From the NCBI RefSeq assembly GCF_002115725.1, contig NZ_JFKD01000008.1, forward strand, positions 124,001-188,000: a DNA stretch of 64,000 bases, in the 5' to 3' direction. The notes beneath the pieces were generated by a model, which worked only from the letters and a program-made list of their open reading frames with translations, ran no database searches and was not told the origin of the DNA. Positions 51,386 through 60,475 of the stretch are shown piece by piece (position 1 is the stretch's first letter; each line of letters starts with the position of its first letter). The position numbers and the translations under genes are program-made. Source of the DNA: Marivita cryptomonadis. Lineage in GTDB: Bacteria > Pseudomonadota > Alphaproteobacteria > Rhodobacterales > Rhodobacteraceae.

Positions 51386-52408
51386 TCAGCAGGTCAGATC
51401 ACGCAGGGAGTCGCGGAGTTGCACCGTGCTCTTGAGCTCTATCGTGTCGCCTGTCCCACGCTTTTCCACCATATCAATCAGGGCGATAGCGGCTTTGCGC
51501 CCCATCTCGCGGTGCGGGACATGCACGGTGGTGATCTGTGGCGCGACGATCCGTGCAAGTTCGATATCATCGAAGCCGGTGATCGACACATCTTCCGGCA
51601 CAGACAGCCCCAGATCGCGGGCACCGCGTAGCGCGCCGACCGCCAAAACGTCGTTGCCGCACATCACCACGGTCGGACGGGTGTCGGCCTGCATCAAAGT
51701 CTGAAGCGCCACCGCGCCGTTTTCGATCTCGTAGGGCGTTTCGATGACCGGCATCGCGTCCGGGTCCAGACCGTTCGCCACCAGCGCATCGCGCAGCCCG
51801 GCCAGACGGGCTGCGGCACGGTCATTGCCCTTGGTGATGCCAGAGATCACTCCGATCTGGCGATGGCCATAGTCGATCACCTGCTGCGCCAATGCCCGCA
51901 TCGACTGGCGGTTGTCGAAGCCAACTGTGGGCTGGCCGCTGTCGGGAAAATAGACCCATGCCGACAGCACCGGGATCGACCGCGCCCTGAGATAGTCATA
52001 GATCGCCGGATCGCGGTCATGGCCGATCAACAGCAAGCCATCCGCCCCGCGCGCCACCAATGCGCGGATCTGATCTTCCTCGATCTTCGGCTGATAGGCC
52101 GAACTGGCCACGAGCAGCATATAGCCCCGCGCGTGCAGCTCTTCCTGAAACGCCTGAAGCCCTCGTGCGAAGATCGCGTTCTCCATCGTTGGGATAATCG
52201 CGCCGATGGTGAAGGTGCGTTTCGCGGCCATCACGCGCGCGCCGAAATTTGGTGTGTATCCAAGAGCTTCGACGGCGGACATCACCCGCTTTCGCGTTTG
52301 TTCGACCACCCGTTCAGGCGAGTTCAGACAGCGCGAGACCGTAGCTGTCGACACGCCAGCCGCGCGTGCGACATCGTCCAAAGTGGGCACGGTGCGCAGG
52401 TCTGACAT
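51386..52408 (-). CDS. LacI-family transcriptional regulator of the DHPS cluster
   Basis: Protein of 340 residues. An N-terminal LacI helix-turn-helix (TLDDVARAAGVSTATVSRCL, with hinge EALGYTPN) precedes a periplasmic-binding-type effector domain. AAAGGAG precedes ATG 52408. It is divergent from the transport and dehydrogenase genes, and two LacI-type palindromes lie between them. The effector is likely DHPS or a product of it (inference). Confidence 0.9.
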   Translation of the reverse strand: MSDLRTVPTLDDVARAAGVSTATVSRCLNSPERVVEQTRKRVMSAVEALGYTPNFGARVMAAKRTFTIGAIIPTMENAIFARGLQAFQEELHARGYMLLVASSAYQPKIEEDQIRALVARGADGLLLIGHDRDPAIYDYLRARSIPVLSAWVYFPDSGQPTVGFDNRQSMRALAQQVIDYGHRQIGVISGITKGNDRAAARLAGLRDALVANGLDPDAMPVIETPYEIENGAVALQTLMQADTRPTVVMCGNDVLAVGALRGARDLGLSVPEDVSITGFDDIELARIVAPQITTVHVPHREMGRKAAIALIDMVEKRGTGDTIELKSTVQLRDSLRDLTC

Positions 52409-52479
52409 CGATCTCCTTTCCCACTCTGGAGCCAGTGAAGTGCATCGCAAGATAATCATAAAGAAACAGAAAGCGAAAT

Positions 52480-52516
52480 GTAAGCGCTTGCAAGATTCGA
52501 ATGTAAGCGCTTACAC
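52480..52516. promoter_or_regulatory. Two LacI-type operators in tandem
   Basis: TGTAAGCGCTTGCA (52480-52493) and the perfect palindrome TGTAAGCGCTTACA (52503-52516) have centres 23 bases apart, about two helical turns. Both match the LacI-family core AANCGNTT-type (AAGCGCTT). They lie between the LacI gene and the first gene of the + strand cluster and could repress both promoters. Confidence 0.85.
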
Positions 52517-52551
52517 TAACCTCAGAATCAATCTGACATCCGGAGTCCAGA

Positions 52552-52737
52552 ATGTTCCTTGCTGCATCCGCCATCGTCTTTGTCGTGTATTTCGCCAATG
52601 TCGCCATGGGTGCTTTTGCAGGAATGTCATTCCTTTCGGATGTCGGGGAGATGTTGGTTCTGTTTGCGGCGTCGATCCTGTTCGTCGTGGCAATTCTGCA
52701 AAAAGAGGCTGACCGAAAGAACAAAAACGGTAGCTGA
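52552..52737 (+). CDS. Small membrane protein at the head of the DHPS transporter operon
   Basis: Protein of 61 residues with two predicted membrane helices (MFLAASAIVFVVYFANVAMG and MLVLFAASILFVVAIL) and a charged tail (KEADRKNKNGS). CGGAG precedes the ATG. It lies 35 bases downstream of the LacI operators and 21 bases before the TRAP binding-protein start, so it is the first cistron. Family unrecognised; possibly an accessory of the TRAP system. Confidence 0.7.
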   Translation: MFLAASAIVFVVYFANVAMGAFAGMSFLSDVGEMLVLFAASILFVVAILQKEADRKNKNGS

Positions 52738-52758
52738 GGTCAATTGGGAGGAGACCAG

Positions 52759-53907
52759 ATGACTGACGAACGTAAGGAGCTCGCATCCGCCGAGCGTCGC
52801 AATTTCCTGAAGCTGATGGGCACCGGTGGCTTTACCGCTGCTATGGTAGCCGGCGCTGCTGGCGTGCTGTGGTCCTCTGAAGCGGCTGCACAGACAGCCA
52901 ACGAAGAGCGAGACCGCGAAAACGCAGCCGAGCATACGATGGTGATCGCGACCGCTTATGTGCTGGGCGCTTCGCGCAGCTATCCGATCATGCAGCTTGA
53001 CCTGAAGGAAAACCTCCAGAACGCCACCAACGGCAAGGTCTATGTCAAACTGGCCCCCGGCGGTCAGCTGGGCGCAGGCGGCGCGCTCGTTCAGGCAGTT
53101 CAGGGCGGCACGATCCAGGCGGCGCAGCACTCGCTGGCGAACTTCGCGCCTTTCGCGTCGACGGTTGACCTGATCAACATGCCGTATCTGTGTGGTTCGA
53201 ACCAGCGGTTCACCAACCTTGTCACATCCGACTTCTGGAACACCGAAGTCCACCCCAAGATCGAAGCCAACGGCTTTAAGCCGCTGTTCTACGTCAACAT
53301 CGACCCGCGCGTCGTGGCCGTCCGCAAAGGCGGAGCCGGTGCGGTTCTCAGCCCAAGCGATCTGGGTGGCGTCAAATTCCGCGTACCGGGCTCGAAGATG
53401 CTTCAACAGTACTACCGCATGGTCGGCGCGAACCCGACGCCGGTGGCATGGGGCGAAACCCCCTCTGCGATCAAGCAGGGTGTTGCTGACGCGCTCGATC
53501 CATCCGTTGGCGCGCTCTATGTGTTTGGCTTCAAGGACATCCTCAGCCATGTGACCTTCACACAGGCCGTGCCGGACAGTCAGGTCTATTCCTGTAACCT
53601 CGAATGGTTCAACTCGATGCCAGCCGACGTTCAGGAAGGCATCATGTGGGGCTCGGAAATGACCGCGCATCAGAACCTTGCCAAGGTTCCATCTGCACGC
53701 GCCTACGCAATGGCCGAACTGGCCAAGGCCGGTGTCGAATTCCACTCGCTGTCCGACGACCAGCTTGGCGAATGGCAAGAAGCCGGTGGCTACCAGCGCT
53801 CCGAATGGGACGAGTTCAAGGTCGAACTGGCCGGTTCCATGGATGCGTTCGCCAAGATGGAAGAAGCCGCTGGCACCCAGGGCAAATACTACGTCCACGA
53901 CGCGTGA
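52759..53907 (+). CDS. dctP: TRAP transporter substrate-binding protein (DctP family), Tat-exported
   Basis: Protein of 382 residues. A twin-arginine signal (AERRNFLKLMGTGGFTAAMV, ending SEAAAQ) precedes a DctP-type domain with KVYVKLAPGGQLGAGGALVQ and GGVKFRVPGSKMLQQYYRMV. It should bind a small organic acid in the periplasm; genomic context points to DHPS. GGGAGGAG before ATG 52759 fixes the start. In hps clusters the TRAP genes are called hpsKLM; the exact letter is not assigned here. Confidence 0.9.
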   Translation: MTDERKELASAERRNFLKLMGTGGFTAAMVAGAAGVLWSSEAAAQTANEERDRENAAEHTMVIATAYVLGASRSYPIMQLDLKENLQNATNGKVYVKLAPGGQLGAGGALVQAVQGGTIQAAQHSLANFAPFASTVDLINMPYLCGSNQRFTNLVTSDFWNTEVHPKIEANGFKPLFYVNIDPRVVAVRKGGAGAVLSPSDLGGVKFRVPGSKMLQQYYRMVGANPTPVAWGETPSAIKQGVADALDPSVGALYVFGFKDILSHVTFTQAVPDSQVYSCNLEWFNSMPADVQEGIMWGSEMTAHQNLAKVPSARAYAMAELAKAGVEFHSLSDDQLGEWQEAGGYQRSEWDEFKVELAGSMDAFAKMEEAAGTQGKYYVHDA

Positions 53908-54020
53908 CGGTATCGGCGGGCGCTGCAACACGCGCCCGCCCCTTTTTCTTTCCAAACACAGAGAGTCTGGCCACGCCTTATGCGTGATCCGTTGGCCTGT
54001 CCTCTTTGAAAGGATGCCCC

Positions 54021-54533
54021 ATGTCTATCTGGCGCAGAATAGACCGCGATGCAGAACGGTGGCTGCTTCTGGTCTTCTACGTGATGCTGGTCATCACCAT
54101 GGCCATCGAAGTGCTGCGACGCGAGATCTTCTCGTACTCCTCGATTTGGGGGGAAGAGATCGTGCGGTATTCCTTTATCTATCTTGCGTGGATTGGTGCT
54201 GCTGCGGCCGTCAAGGAACGGGCGCATATCCGCATCGACGTGATCATGCACTACCTCGGGCCGCGCACGAAGGCGTTGCTCTACATCTTCGGTGACATCG
54301 TCATGTTCGGGGTAGCGATCATCGCGCTCTATTGGTCGATGGAGACGGTCCATATCTCGTGGAAATTCGGATCGGTGACCCATGGGCTGCGTATCTCGAA
54401 CGTGTGGTTCCTGATGGCGGTGCCTGTAGGGTTTGCCCTGATGATCTGGCGCCTTCTGCAATCCCTGCTGCGCGACCTGCGATCGCTTCGTGACGGAACA
54501 CCCGTCTACGAAGGCGACAAGCTGTTTGATTAA
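54021..54533 (+). CDS. dctQ: TRAP transporter small permease (DctQ family)
   Basis: Protein of 170 residues with four predicted helices. The motif FSYSSIWGEEIVRYSFIYLAW is typical of DctQ. It starts at ATG 54021 with AAAGGA upstream; an upstream TTG is less likely. It links the binding protein to the large permease. Confidence 0.88.
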   Translation: MSIWRRIDRDAERWLLLVFYVMLVITMAIEVLRREIFSYSSIWGEEIVRYSFIYLAWIGAAAAVKERAHIRIDVIMHYLGPRTKALLYIFGDIVMFGVAIIALYWSMETVHISWKFGSVTHGLRISNVWFLMAVPVGFALMIWRLLQSLLRDLRSLRDGTPVYEGDKLFD

Positions 54534-54545
54534 GGAGCCGCACCG

Positions 54546-55874
54546 ATGCTTTGGCAAACCATGAGCCAAACAGTGGAATTGGGCTGGGATTTCTACCTGC
54601 CGGTTCTGATCTTCGTTGGCCTGATAGCGCTGGCTGTACCTGTCTGGGCCGCCATCGGCACTGCCGCAATCACCATGCTGGTGATGTCTGGCGACCTGCC
54701 GCTGAGCCTTGTGGGCGAAAAGCTGTTTACCGGGATCGACGCGTTCGCGCTGACCGCTGTGCCGCTGTTCATCCTGACTGGCGACGTGCTGGTCCGCACC
54801 GGGCTGAGCCGCAAATTCCTCGACGTAGCCGAGGCCCTGACGCAGTTCGCCAAGGGCGGGTTCGGATCGGCGACCGTGCTGGTCTGCGGTATGTTCGCCG
54901 CCATCTCCGGCTCTGACGCGGCGGGTGCTGCGGCGGTGGGCCGAATGACAATCGCGCGGCTGGTTGAGTCGGGCTATCCCCGTCCCTATGCCTGTGCGCT
55001 TGTCGCGGCGGGCGCCTGTACCGGCATCCTGATCCCGCCCTCCATCGCCTACATCATCATCGGCCTTGTTCTGGGAATATCAGCGTCAACGCTGTTCCTT
55101 GCAGCACTGATCCCCGGCCTTGCGATCCTGATCTCGATCTTGGTCACAAACCTGATCGTCAACCGCATCCATGGCTACGAAGGCGGCGGCAATATCTCGA
55201 TGGGCGAATACTTCTCGCGGCTCGCGGCATCGCTCAAGTCGGGCTGGTACGCGTTCATCGTGCCCGGGATCATCTTTTACGGCATCTTCTCGGGCCGTTT
55301 GACCCCTACAGAAGCAGGCGCCACCGCCGTGGTCGTGACCATCATCATGGGCTTTATCATGCGCACGCTGTCCTTTGCCGATTTCCCGGCGATGCTGGTC
55401 AGCTCGGCCAAGGTGAACGGGGTGATCCTACCGATCATCGCCTTCTCGGCCCCCTTGGCCGAAGCGCTGGCGATCATGGGTGTGCCGCAGGGCTTTGTGA
55501 CCGCCGTGACCGGGCTCACAGATGAGCCGTGGATTCTGATCCTGCTGATGATCGGTATCCTGATCGCGGCGGGCTGCGTCATGGAAACAACGCCCAACAT
55601 CGTCATCCTTGCGCCTATTCTCAAGCCGCTTGCCGACAATATCGGCATGAACGAGATCCAGTTCTGCATCATGATGATCACCGCGCTGGGTGTGGGCTTC
55701 ATCACGCCGCCGCTTGGACTTAACCTGTTCGTGGTCTCCGGTATCACCGGAGAATCGATCCTCAAGATCGCTGCCCGCGCCATTCCCTTCGTTCTGGGCA
55801 TGTTCGTTGTGGTGCTGCTGATTGCCTATGTGCCCGCAGTGTCCACGACGCTCTTGCCAGAAATCTACAAGTAG
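54546..55874 (+). CDS. dctM: TRAP transporter large permease (DctM family)
   Basis: Protein of 442 residues with about twelve predicted helices. Conserved DctM segments include FAAISGSDAAGAAAVGRM, GACTGILIPPSIAYIIIG and ALGVGFITPPLGLNLFV. AAGGAG precedes the ATG. It carries out sodium-coupled transport with DctQ. Confidence 0.92.
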   Translation: MLWQTMSQTVELGWDFYLPVLIFVGLIALAVPVWAAIGTAAITMLVMSGDLPLSLVGEKLFTGIDAFALTAVPLFILTGDVLVRTGLSRKFLDVAEALTQFAKGGFGSATVLVCGMFAAISGSDAAGAAAVGRMTIARLVESGYPRPYACALVAAGACTGILIPPSIAYIIIGLVLGISASTLFLAALIPGLAILISILVTNLIVNRIHGYEGGGNISMGEYFSRLAASLKSGWYAFIVPGIIFYGIFSGRLTPTEAGATAVVVTIIMGFIMRTLSFADFPAMLVSSAKVNGVILPIIAFSAPLAEALAIMGVPQGFVTAVTGLTDEPWILILLMIGILIAAGCVMETTPNIVILAPILKPLADNIGMNEIQFCIMMITALGVGFITPPLGLNLFVVSGITGESILKIAARAIPFVLGMFVVVLLIAYVPAVSTTLLPEIYK

Positions 55875-55886
55875 GACTTCCCGAAG

Positions 55887-57194
55887 ATGACACGTGAATA
55901 CCTGAAAAAAGCGACCCTGACGGCGAAATCGGATGCATCCGAAGTGCATGAAACGGTCAAGACCATTCTGGCTGATATCGAGGCAGGTGGTGACGACACG
56001 GCGATGGAATACGCCCGGAAGTTCGACAAGTATGAAGGCAATGTCCTTCTCACCGCCGAAGACATCGCTGCAGCCAGTGCGCTTGTTCCCGAGAAACTGA
56101 AACGGGACATCGAATTTGCACATAGCAACGTGAAGCGGTTTGCCGAGGCACAGAAAGCGACCGTGTCGGATGTCGAGGTCGAAATCGTACCGGGCATGAT
56201 CGCTGGCCAAAAAGCGATCCCGGTGGATGCGGCAGGCTGCTATGTGCCCGGCGGGCGCTACAGCCACATCGCATCAGCCATCATGACGGTCACCACAGCC
56301 AAGGTGGCCGGTTGCCGTCATATCGCTGCATGTTCGCCACCTCGCCCCGGCGTCGGCGTGGCGCCTGCCATCGTTTATGCCGCGCATATTTGCGGCGCCG
56401 ACAAGATCATCGCCATGGGCGGTGTGCAGGGCGTGGCTGCGATGACCTTCGGTCTGTTCGGCCTGCCCAAGGCAAACATCCTTGTCGGCCCCGGCAACCA
56501 GTTCGTGGCCGAAGCCAAGCGCATCCTGTTTGGTCGTGTCGGCATCGACATGATCGCTGGGCCCACCGATAGCCTTGTCCTAGCCGACAAAAACGCCGAT
56601 CCGCTGATCGTGGCGACCGATCTGGTGAGTCAGGCCGAGCATGGCTACAACTCGCCTGTCTGGCTGGTGACCGATGACCGCGCACTGGCGGAAAAGGTGA
56701 TGGAGATGGTTCCCGATCTGATCGCGGACCTTCCCGAAGTGAACAGCCAGAACGCAGCCGCCGCATGGCGTGACTATGCCGAGGTGATCGTCTGTTCCGA
56801 CCGCGAGGAAATGGCCGCCTGTTCCGACGATTATGCCCCCGAACACCTGACCGTCCAGGCCGAGGATTTGGATTGGTGGCTGAATCGGCTGACCTGCTAT
56901 GGTTCGCTCTTCCTTGGCGAAGAAACCACCGTGTCCTATGGCGACAAGGCGACAGGCACCAACCACGTGCTGCCCACGTCAGGGGCTGCCAGCTATACGG
57001 GTGGTCTGTCTGTCCACAAGTACATGAAGATCGTCACATGGCAGCGCGCCACCCGCGAAGGATCCAAGGCTGTGGCCGAAGCGACAGCGCGGATTTCCCG
57101 GCTTGAGGGCATGGAAGGACACGCTCGCGCGGCGGATGTGCGTCTGGCCAAATACTTCCCCGGTGTGAACTTCGATCTGACCGCAGATGGCTGA
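55887..57194 (+). CDS. hpsN: Sulfopropanediol 3-dehydrogenase (histidinol-dehydrogenase family)
   Basis: Protein of 435 residues homologous to HisD. It keeps HisD blocks such as AGCYVPGGRYSHIASAIMT, VSQAEHGYNSP, DDYAPEHLTV and GDKATGTNHVLPTSGAAS, so zinc and NAD binding should be intact. HpsN oxidises (R)-DHPS at C3 to (R)-sulfolactate (established in Cupriavidus and Roseovarius). The neighbours (TRAP transporter, SDR, zinc dehydrogenase) match hps clusters rather than a histidine operon. It overlaps the SDR gene by eight bases. Confidence 0.88.
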   Translation: MTREYLKKATLTAKSDASEVHETVKTILADIEAGGDDTAMEYARKFDKYEGNVLLTAEDIAAASALVPEKLKRDIEFAHSNVKRFAEAQKATVSDVEVEIVPGMIAGQKAIPVDAAGCYVPGGRYSHIASAIMTVTTAKVAGCRHIAACSPPRPGVGVAPAIVYAAHICGADKIIAMGGVQGVAAMTFGLFGLPKANILVGPGNQFVAEAKRILFGRVGIDMIAGPTDSLVLADKNADPLIVATDLVSQAEHGYNSPVWLVTDDRALAEKVMEMVPDLIADLPEVNSQNAAAAWRDYAEVIVCSDREEMAACSDDYAPEHLTVQAEDLDWWLNRLTCYGSLFLGEETTVSYGDKATGTNHVLPTSGAASYTGGLSVHKYMKIVTWQRATREGSKAVAEATARISRLEGMEGHARAADVRLAKYFPGVNFDLTADG

Positions 57195-57948
57195 GATCGA
57201 ACGACTCTTCCGCCTTGGAGGCAAGGTGGCTGTCATCACAGGGGCCAGTTCCGGCCTTGGTCGACGGGCCGCACTCACGCTTGCGGCTGCTGGTGCAATG
57301 GTGGTTGGCGTCGCGCGGCGGCAAGCCGAACTGGAAAGCCTGTGCCAAGAGATCGAATTGCCCTCCGCCTATGTGGTGGGTGACGTAACCGACCGCGACG
57401 GCCTGCCCGCGCTTGTTGAGACGATTTCGAACCCGTTTGGCCCACCGGATATCGTGGTCCATGCGGCAGGGATCAACACCCGCGAGACGGCGGATGACGT
57501 GACACCCGAGGGCTGGGACGTGACGCTATCCCTGAACCTCTCGGCACCGCTCTTCTTATCTCAGGCGCTGGTCCCGGCGATGAAGGAAAAAGGCTGGGGC
57601 CGCATCGTGAACTTCGCTTCGCTCCAGTCCTATCGCGCATTTCCGGGCGGCATCGCCTATGGGGCCACCAAAGGCGCGATCACCCAGTTAACGCGCGCTA
57701 TGGCCGAAGCATGGTCGCCGCACGGGATCACGGCGAACGCCATCGGTCCGGGCTTTTTCCCGACCGAACTTACGCAGGCGGTGTTCTCAGACCCCGACCG
57801 CGCCGCTCGCAACGCAGCGCAGACCTGCATCGGGCGCAATGGCCGGGTGGAGGATATCGACGGACCGATCCTGTTCCTTTGCTCGGACGCATCGGCTTAT
57901 GTCACGGGGCAGGTTCTCATGGTGGACGGAGGGTTTACCGCGAAATGA
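57187..57948 (+). CDS. hpsO: Short-chain dehydrogenase, DHPS 2-dehydrogenase candidate
   Basis: Protein of 253 residues of the classical SDR family. The cofactor motif is TGASSGLG near residue 18 and the active site YGATKG near 155 (YxxxK). In hps clusters HpsO oxidises the C2 hydroxyl of one DHPS enantiomer so that the two enantiomers can be interconverted with HpsP. Translationally coupled on both sides: it overlaps hpsN by eight bases and hpsP by four. Confidence 0.8.
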   Translation: MAEIERLFRLGGKVAVITGASSGLGRRAALTLAAAGAMVVGVARRQAELESLCQEIELPSAYVVGDVTDRDGLPALVETISNPFGPPDIVVHAAGINTRETADDVTPEGWDVTLSLNLSAPLFLSQALVPAMKEKGWGRIVNFASLQSYRAFPGGIAYGATKGAITQLTRAMAEAWSPHGITANAIGPGFFPTELTQAVFSDPDRAARNAAQTCIGRNGRVEDIDGPILFLCSDASAYVTGQVLMVDGGFTAK

Positions 57949-58925
57949 AGGCGTTGGTCTATGAAGGTGTTGAAACACTGGCCTTCCGCGATGTCCCTGA
58001 CATCACGGCGCGCGATGGCGAACACCTGATCCGCATCGAAGCGGTGGGCATTTGCGGCTCTGACATGCATGCCTATCTGGGACATGACGCGCGCCGCCCT
58101 GCCCCGCTTATCCTTGGCCACGAGGCGGCAGGCGTGGTGCAAGGCGGGCCTTTGGATGGCACCCGCGTGACGATAAATCCGCTTGTGACCTGCGGCACCT
58201 GCCCCGCCTGCCAAGCTGCGCGGGAAAACCTGTGCCCGACCCGACAGATCATCTCGATGGAGCCAAGACCGGGGGCGTTTGCGCAATATGTGTCGATGCC
58301 TGCATCGAACCTTGTCACGGTGCCGGATGCCGTGGCGCTGGACAAGGCGTCGCTTGCCGAACCCTTGGCGGTCAGCTGGCACGCAGCGCGGCTTGCACTG
58401 GCAGCCCTCCACCCGTCGATGGAGCGAAACGCACTGGTGCTCGGTGGTGGTGCCATCGGTCTTGCTGCCGCTCTGGCGCTCAGGGCAATGGGAGCCGACA
58501 GCGTGACGGTGGTAGAGCCAAACCCGACGCGGTGCGCGTTCCTCATCGACACTTGCGGCGAAAGGGCCGTTGCCGAACCTGACGGGCTTTATCCCCTCAT
58601 CATCGACGCGGTGGGGTATGCCGCCACCCGTGCCACCGCCTCGACCCATGCGCAACCCGGCGGGGTGATGGCGCATGTGGGCTTGGGCGAAGACACCGGC
58701 GGTCTGGATGTGCGGCGCATGACGCTGCAAGAGATCACCTTCATCGGCACCTACACCTACACCGCGCAAGATTTCCGCGACACCGCGCAGGCGATCTTTG
58801 ACGGGCGGCTTGGTCCTCTGGACTGGTTCCAGACCCGACCGCTTGCCGAAGGCGCCGCCGCTTTCCACGATCTGCGCCACGGCGCGGTTGCCACACCGAA
58901 AATCGTCCTCGACCCTTGGGCCTGA
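57945..58925 (+). CDS. hpsP: Zinc-dependent alcohol dehydrogenase, DHPS 2-dehydrogenase candidate
   Basis: Protein of 326 residues of the zinc MDR family. The catalytic-zinc region is ICGSDMHAYLGHD with GHEAAG. The structural-zinc cysteines are in CGTCPACQAARENLC. The Rossmann motif is VLGGGAIGLAAALAL. ATG 57945 overlaps the hpsO stop (ATGA). By context it is HpsP, the partner of HpsO acting on the other DHPS enantiomer. Confidence 0.8.
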   Translation: MKALVYEGVETLAFRDVPDITARDGEHLIRIEAVGICGSDMHAYLGHDARRPAPLILGHEAAGVVQGGPLDGTRVTINPLVTCGTCPACQAARENLCPTRQIISMEPRPGAFAQYVSMPASNLVTVPDAVALDKASLAEPLAVSWHAARLALAALHPSMERNALVLGGGAIGLAAALALRAMGADSVTVVEPNPTRCAFLIDTCGERAVAEPDGLYPLIIDAVGYAATRATASTHAQPGGVMAHVGLGEDTGGLDVRRMTLQEITFIGTYTYTAQDFRDTAQAIFDGRLGPLDWFQTRPLAEGAAAFHDLRHGAVATPKIVLDPWA

Positions 58926-58949
58926 CCCATTCCCGACAGGAGACTCGAC

Positions 58950-59363
58950 ATGTACAAGAAGCTTCTCGTTCCCATGGCTCTGGATCACGACATCTCGCCC
59001 CAGACGCTTGAAGTGGCGCGTGTCTTATGTTCCGAGGGCGGCGAGATCATCGCGCTGCACGTCTACGAGTCCCCGCAAGGCACTGTGAGCGCCTATCTGG
59101 ACGAAGAGGTGGTCAAAGCCGGGTTTGAACGCGCGCGGGAACGGCTGCAGGAAAAGCTGCAAGGTCTGGACGGCATCACGCCTGCCCTGGTCAAAGGCCA
59201 CTCCGCCCGTACGATTATCGACTATGCGACCCAACATGGCACCGACTGCATCGTGATCGGATCACATAAACCGGGGCTGAGTGATTTCTTCCTTGGATCG
59301 ACAGCCGCACGGGTGGTGCGCCACGCACCCTGCGCCGTGCATGTGCATCGCGACGGCGACTAA
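58950..59363 (+). CDS. Universal stress protein (UspA family)
   Basis: Protein of 137 residues. The Usp fold is seen with MYKKLLVPMALDHD at the start and the ATP-binding pattern GSHKPGLSDFFLGSTAARVV. AGGAGACTCGAC precedes the ATG. It sits within the DHPS operon, 24 bases after hpsP and 12 bases before the flavoenzyme gene. Confidence 0.88.
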   Translation: MYKKLLVPMALDHDISPQTLEVARVLCSEGGEIIALHVYESPQGTVSAYLDEEVVKAGFERARERLQEKLQGLDGITPALVKGHSARTIIDYATQHGTDCIVIGSHKPGLSDFFLGSTAARVVRHAPCAVHVHRDGD

Positions 59364-59375
59364 TCTTTTAGAACA

Positions 59376-60473
59376 ATGGCCGCAGCAGACCACATTCACT
59401 CTGCCGAGGATGCCCGTCGGCTGGCCAAACGGCGTCTGCCGTGGATGGTGTTCGATTATATCGATGGCGCGGCCGGGCGCGAAACCGGGATCACCCGCAA
59501 TCGCGCGGCACTGGACGCGCTGACCCTGCGCCCCCGCATCCTGCGCGACGTGAGCCAGCGGTCACTGGCCACCACGGTTTTCGGTGCGCCTGCCGACCGC
59601 CCCTTCGGCATCGCACCCATGGGCATGTGCAACCTGTCCTGCCCCGGTGCCGACCTGATGCTGGCGCGATTGGCGCGGGATTTCAAAGTTCCGCATGGCG
59701 TGTCCACTGTCGCCTCGACGGCCTTGGAGCAGATCATCGACGTGGCCGAGGGGCATGCTTGGTTCCAGATCTACTTCAGCGGCGATGGCAGCGGCACGTT
59801 CAAACTGGTCGAACGCGCCCGTGATGCCGGGTATGAAACGCTTGTTGTGACGGTCGATGTGCCAGAAGTAGGCCGCCGCCCCCGCGAACTCAGGCGCGGG
59901 TTCAAGATGCCCTTCCGCATCGGCCCCAGCCAGTTTATCGACTTCGCCCTACACCCGCGCTGGTCGATCTCGACGCTTCTGAACGGTCGGCCAGACATGG
60001 CGAATTTCCAGATGCCCGGCTACAGCTTTGACCGTACCGAAAGCCGCGCCAAGGCCAATTGGGACACGCTTGCGCGGATGCGCGACATGTGGCCCGGCAA
60101 GCTGGTGGTCAAAGGTGTCTTGGACGTGGAAGACGCAGTGCGGCTCAAAGAAAACGGCTCGGACGCCATTCAGGTCTCAAGCCACGGTGCGCGGCAACTG
60201 GAAAGCGCGCCAACTCCGGTTGACGCGCTTCTTGCGATCCGCGAGGCGGTTGGCCCTGACTACCCGCTTTTCTTCGACAGCGGTTTGCGGTCGGGCGAAG
60301 ACGCGCTCAAACTGCTCGTCCACGGCGCAGATTTCTGCTTCTTCGGACGCATTCTGCAATTCGCAATGGCAGCGGGCGGCGAAGCTGGACTACGTCAGAT
60401 GTGGTCAGTTCTCGGCGACGAGATGAGCATCGCTATGGCGCAAACCGGAATGACAGGGCTGCACGCTGCCTGA
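59376..60473 (+). CDS. FMN-dependent alpha-hydroxy-acid dehydrogenase (LldD/glycolate-oxidase family)
   Basis: Protein of 365 residues. The FMN TIM-barrel family is shown by PFGIAPMGMCNLSCPGADLM, FQIYFSGDG, KLVVKGVLDVEDA and SSHGARQLESAP, the last holding the catalytic His-Gly-x-Arg. The family oxidises L-lactate, glycolate, mandelate and similar 2-hydroxy acids. In this cluster the likely substrate is sulfolactate, giving sulfopyruvate (inference), but plain lactate is possible. No strong ribosome-binding site is visible. It is the last gene of the cluster and converges with mscS. Confidence 0.85.
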   Translation: MAAADHIHSAEDARRLAKRRLPWMVFDYIDGAAGRETGITRNRAALDALTLRPRILRDVSQRSLATTVFGAPADRPFGIAPMGMCNLSCPGADLMLARLARDFKVPHGVSTVASTALEQIIDVAEGHAWFQIYFSGDGSGTFKLVERARDAGYETLVVTVDVPEVGRRPRELRRGFKMPFRIGPSQFIDFALHPRWSISTLLNGRPDMANFQMPGYSFDRTESRAKANWDTLARMRDMWPGKLVVKGVLDVEDAVRLKENGSDAIQVSSHGARQLESAPTPVDALLAIREAVGPDYPLFFDSGLRSGEDALKLLVHGADFCFFGRILQFAMAAGGEAGLRQMWSVLGDEMSIAMAQTGMTGLHAA

Positions 60474-60475
60474 CA

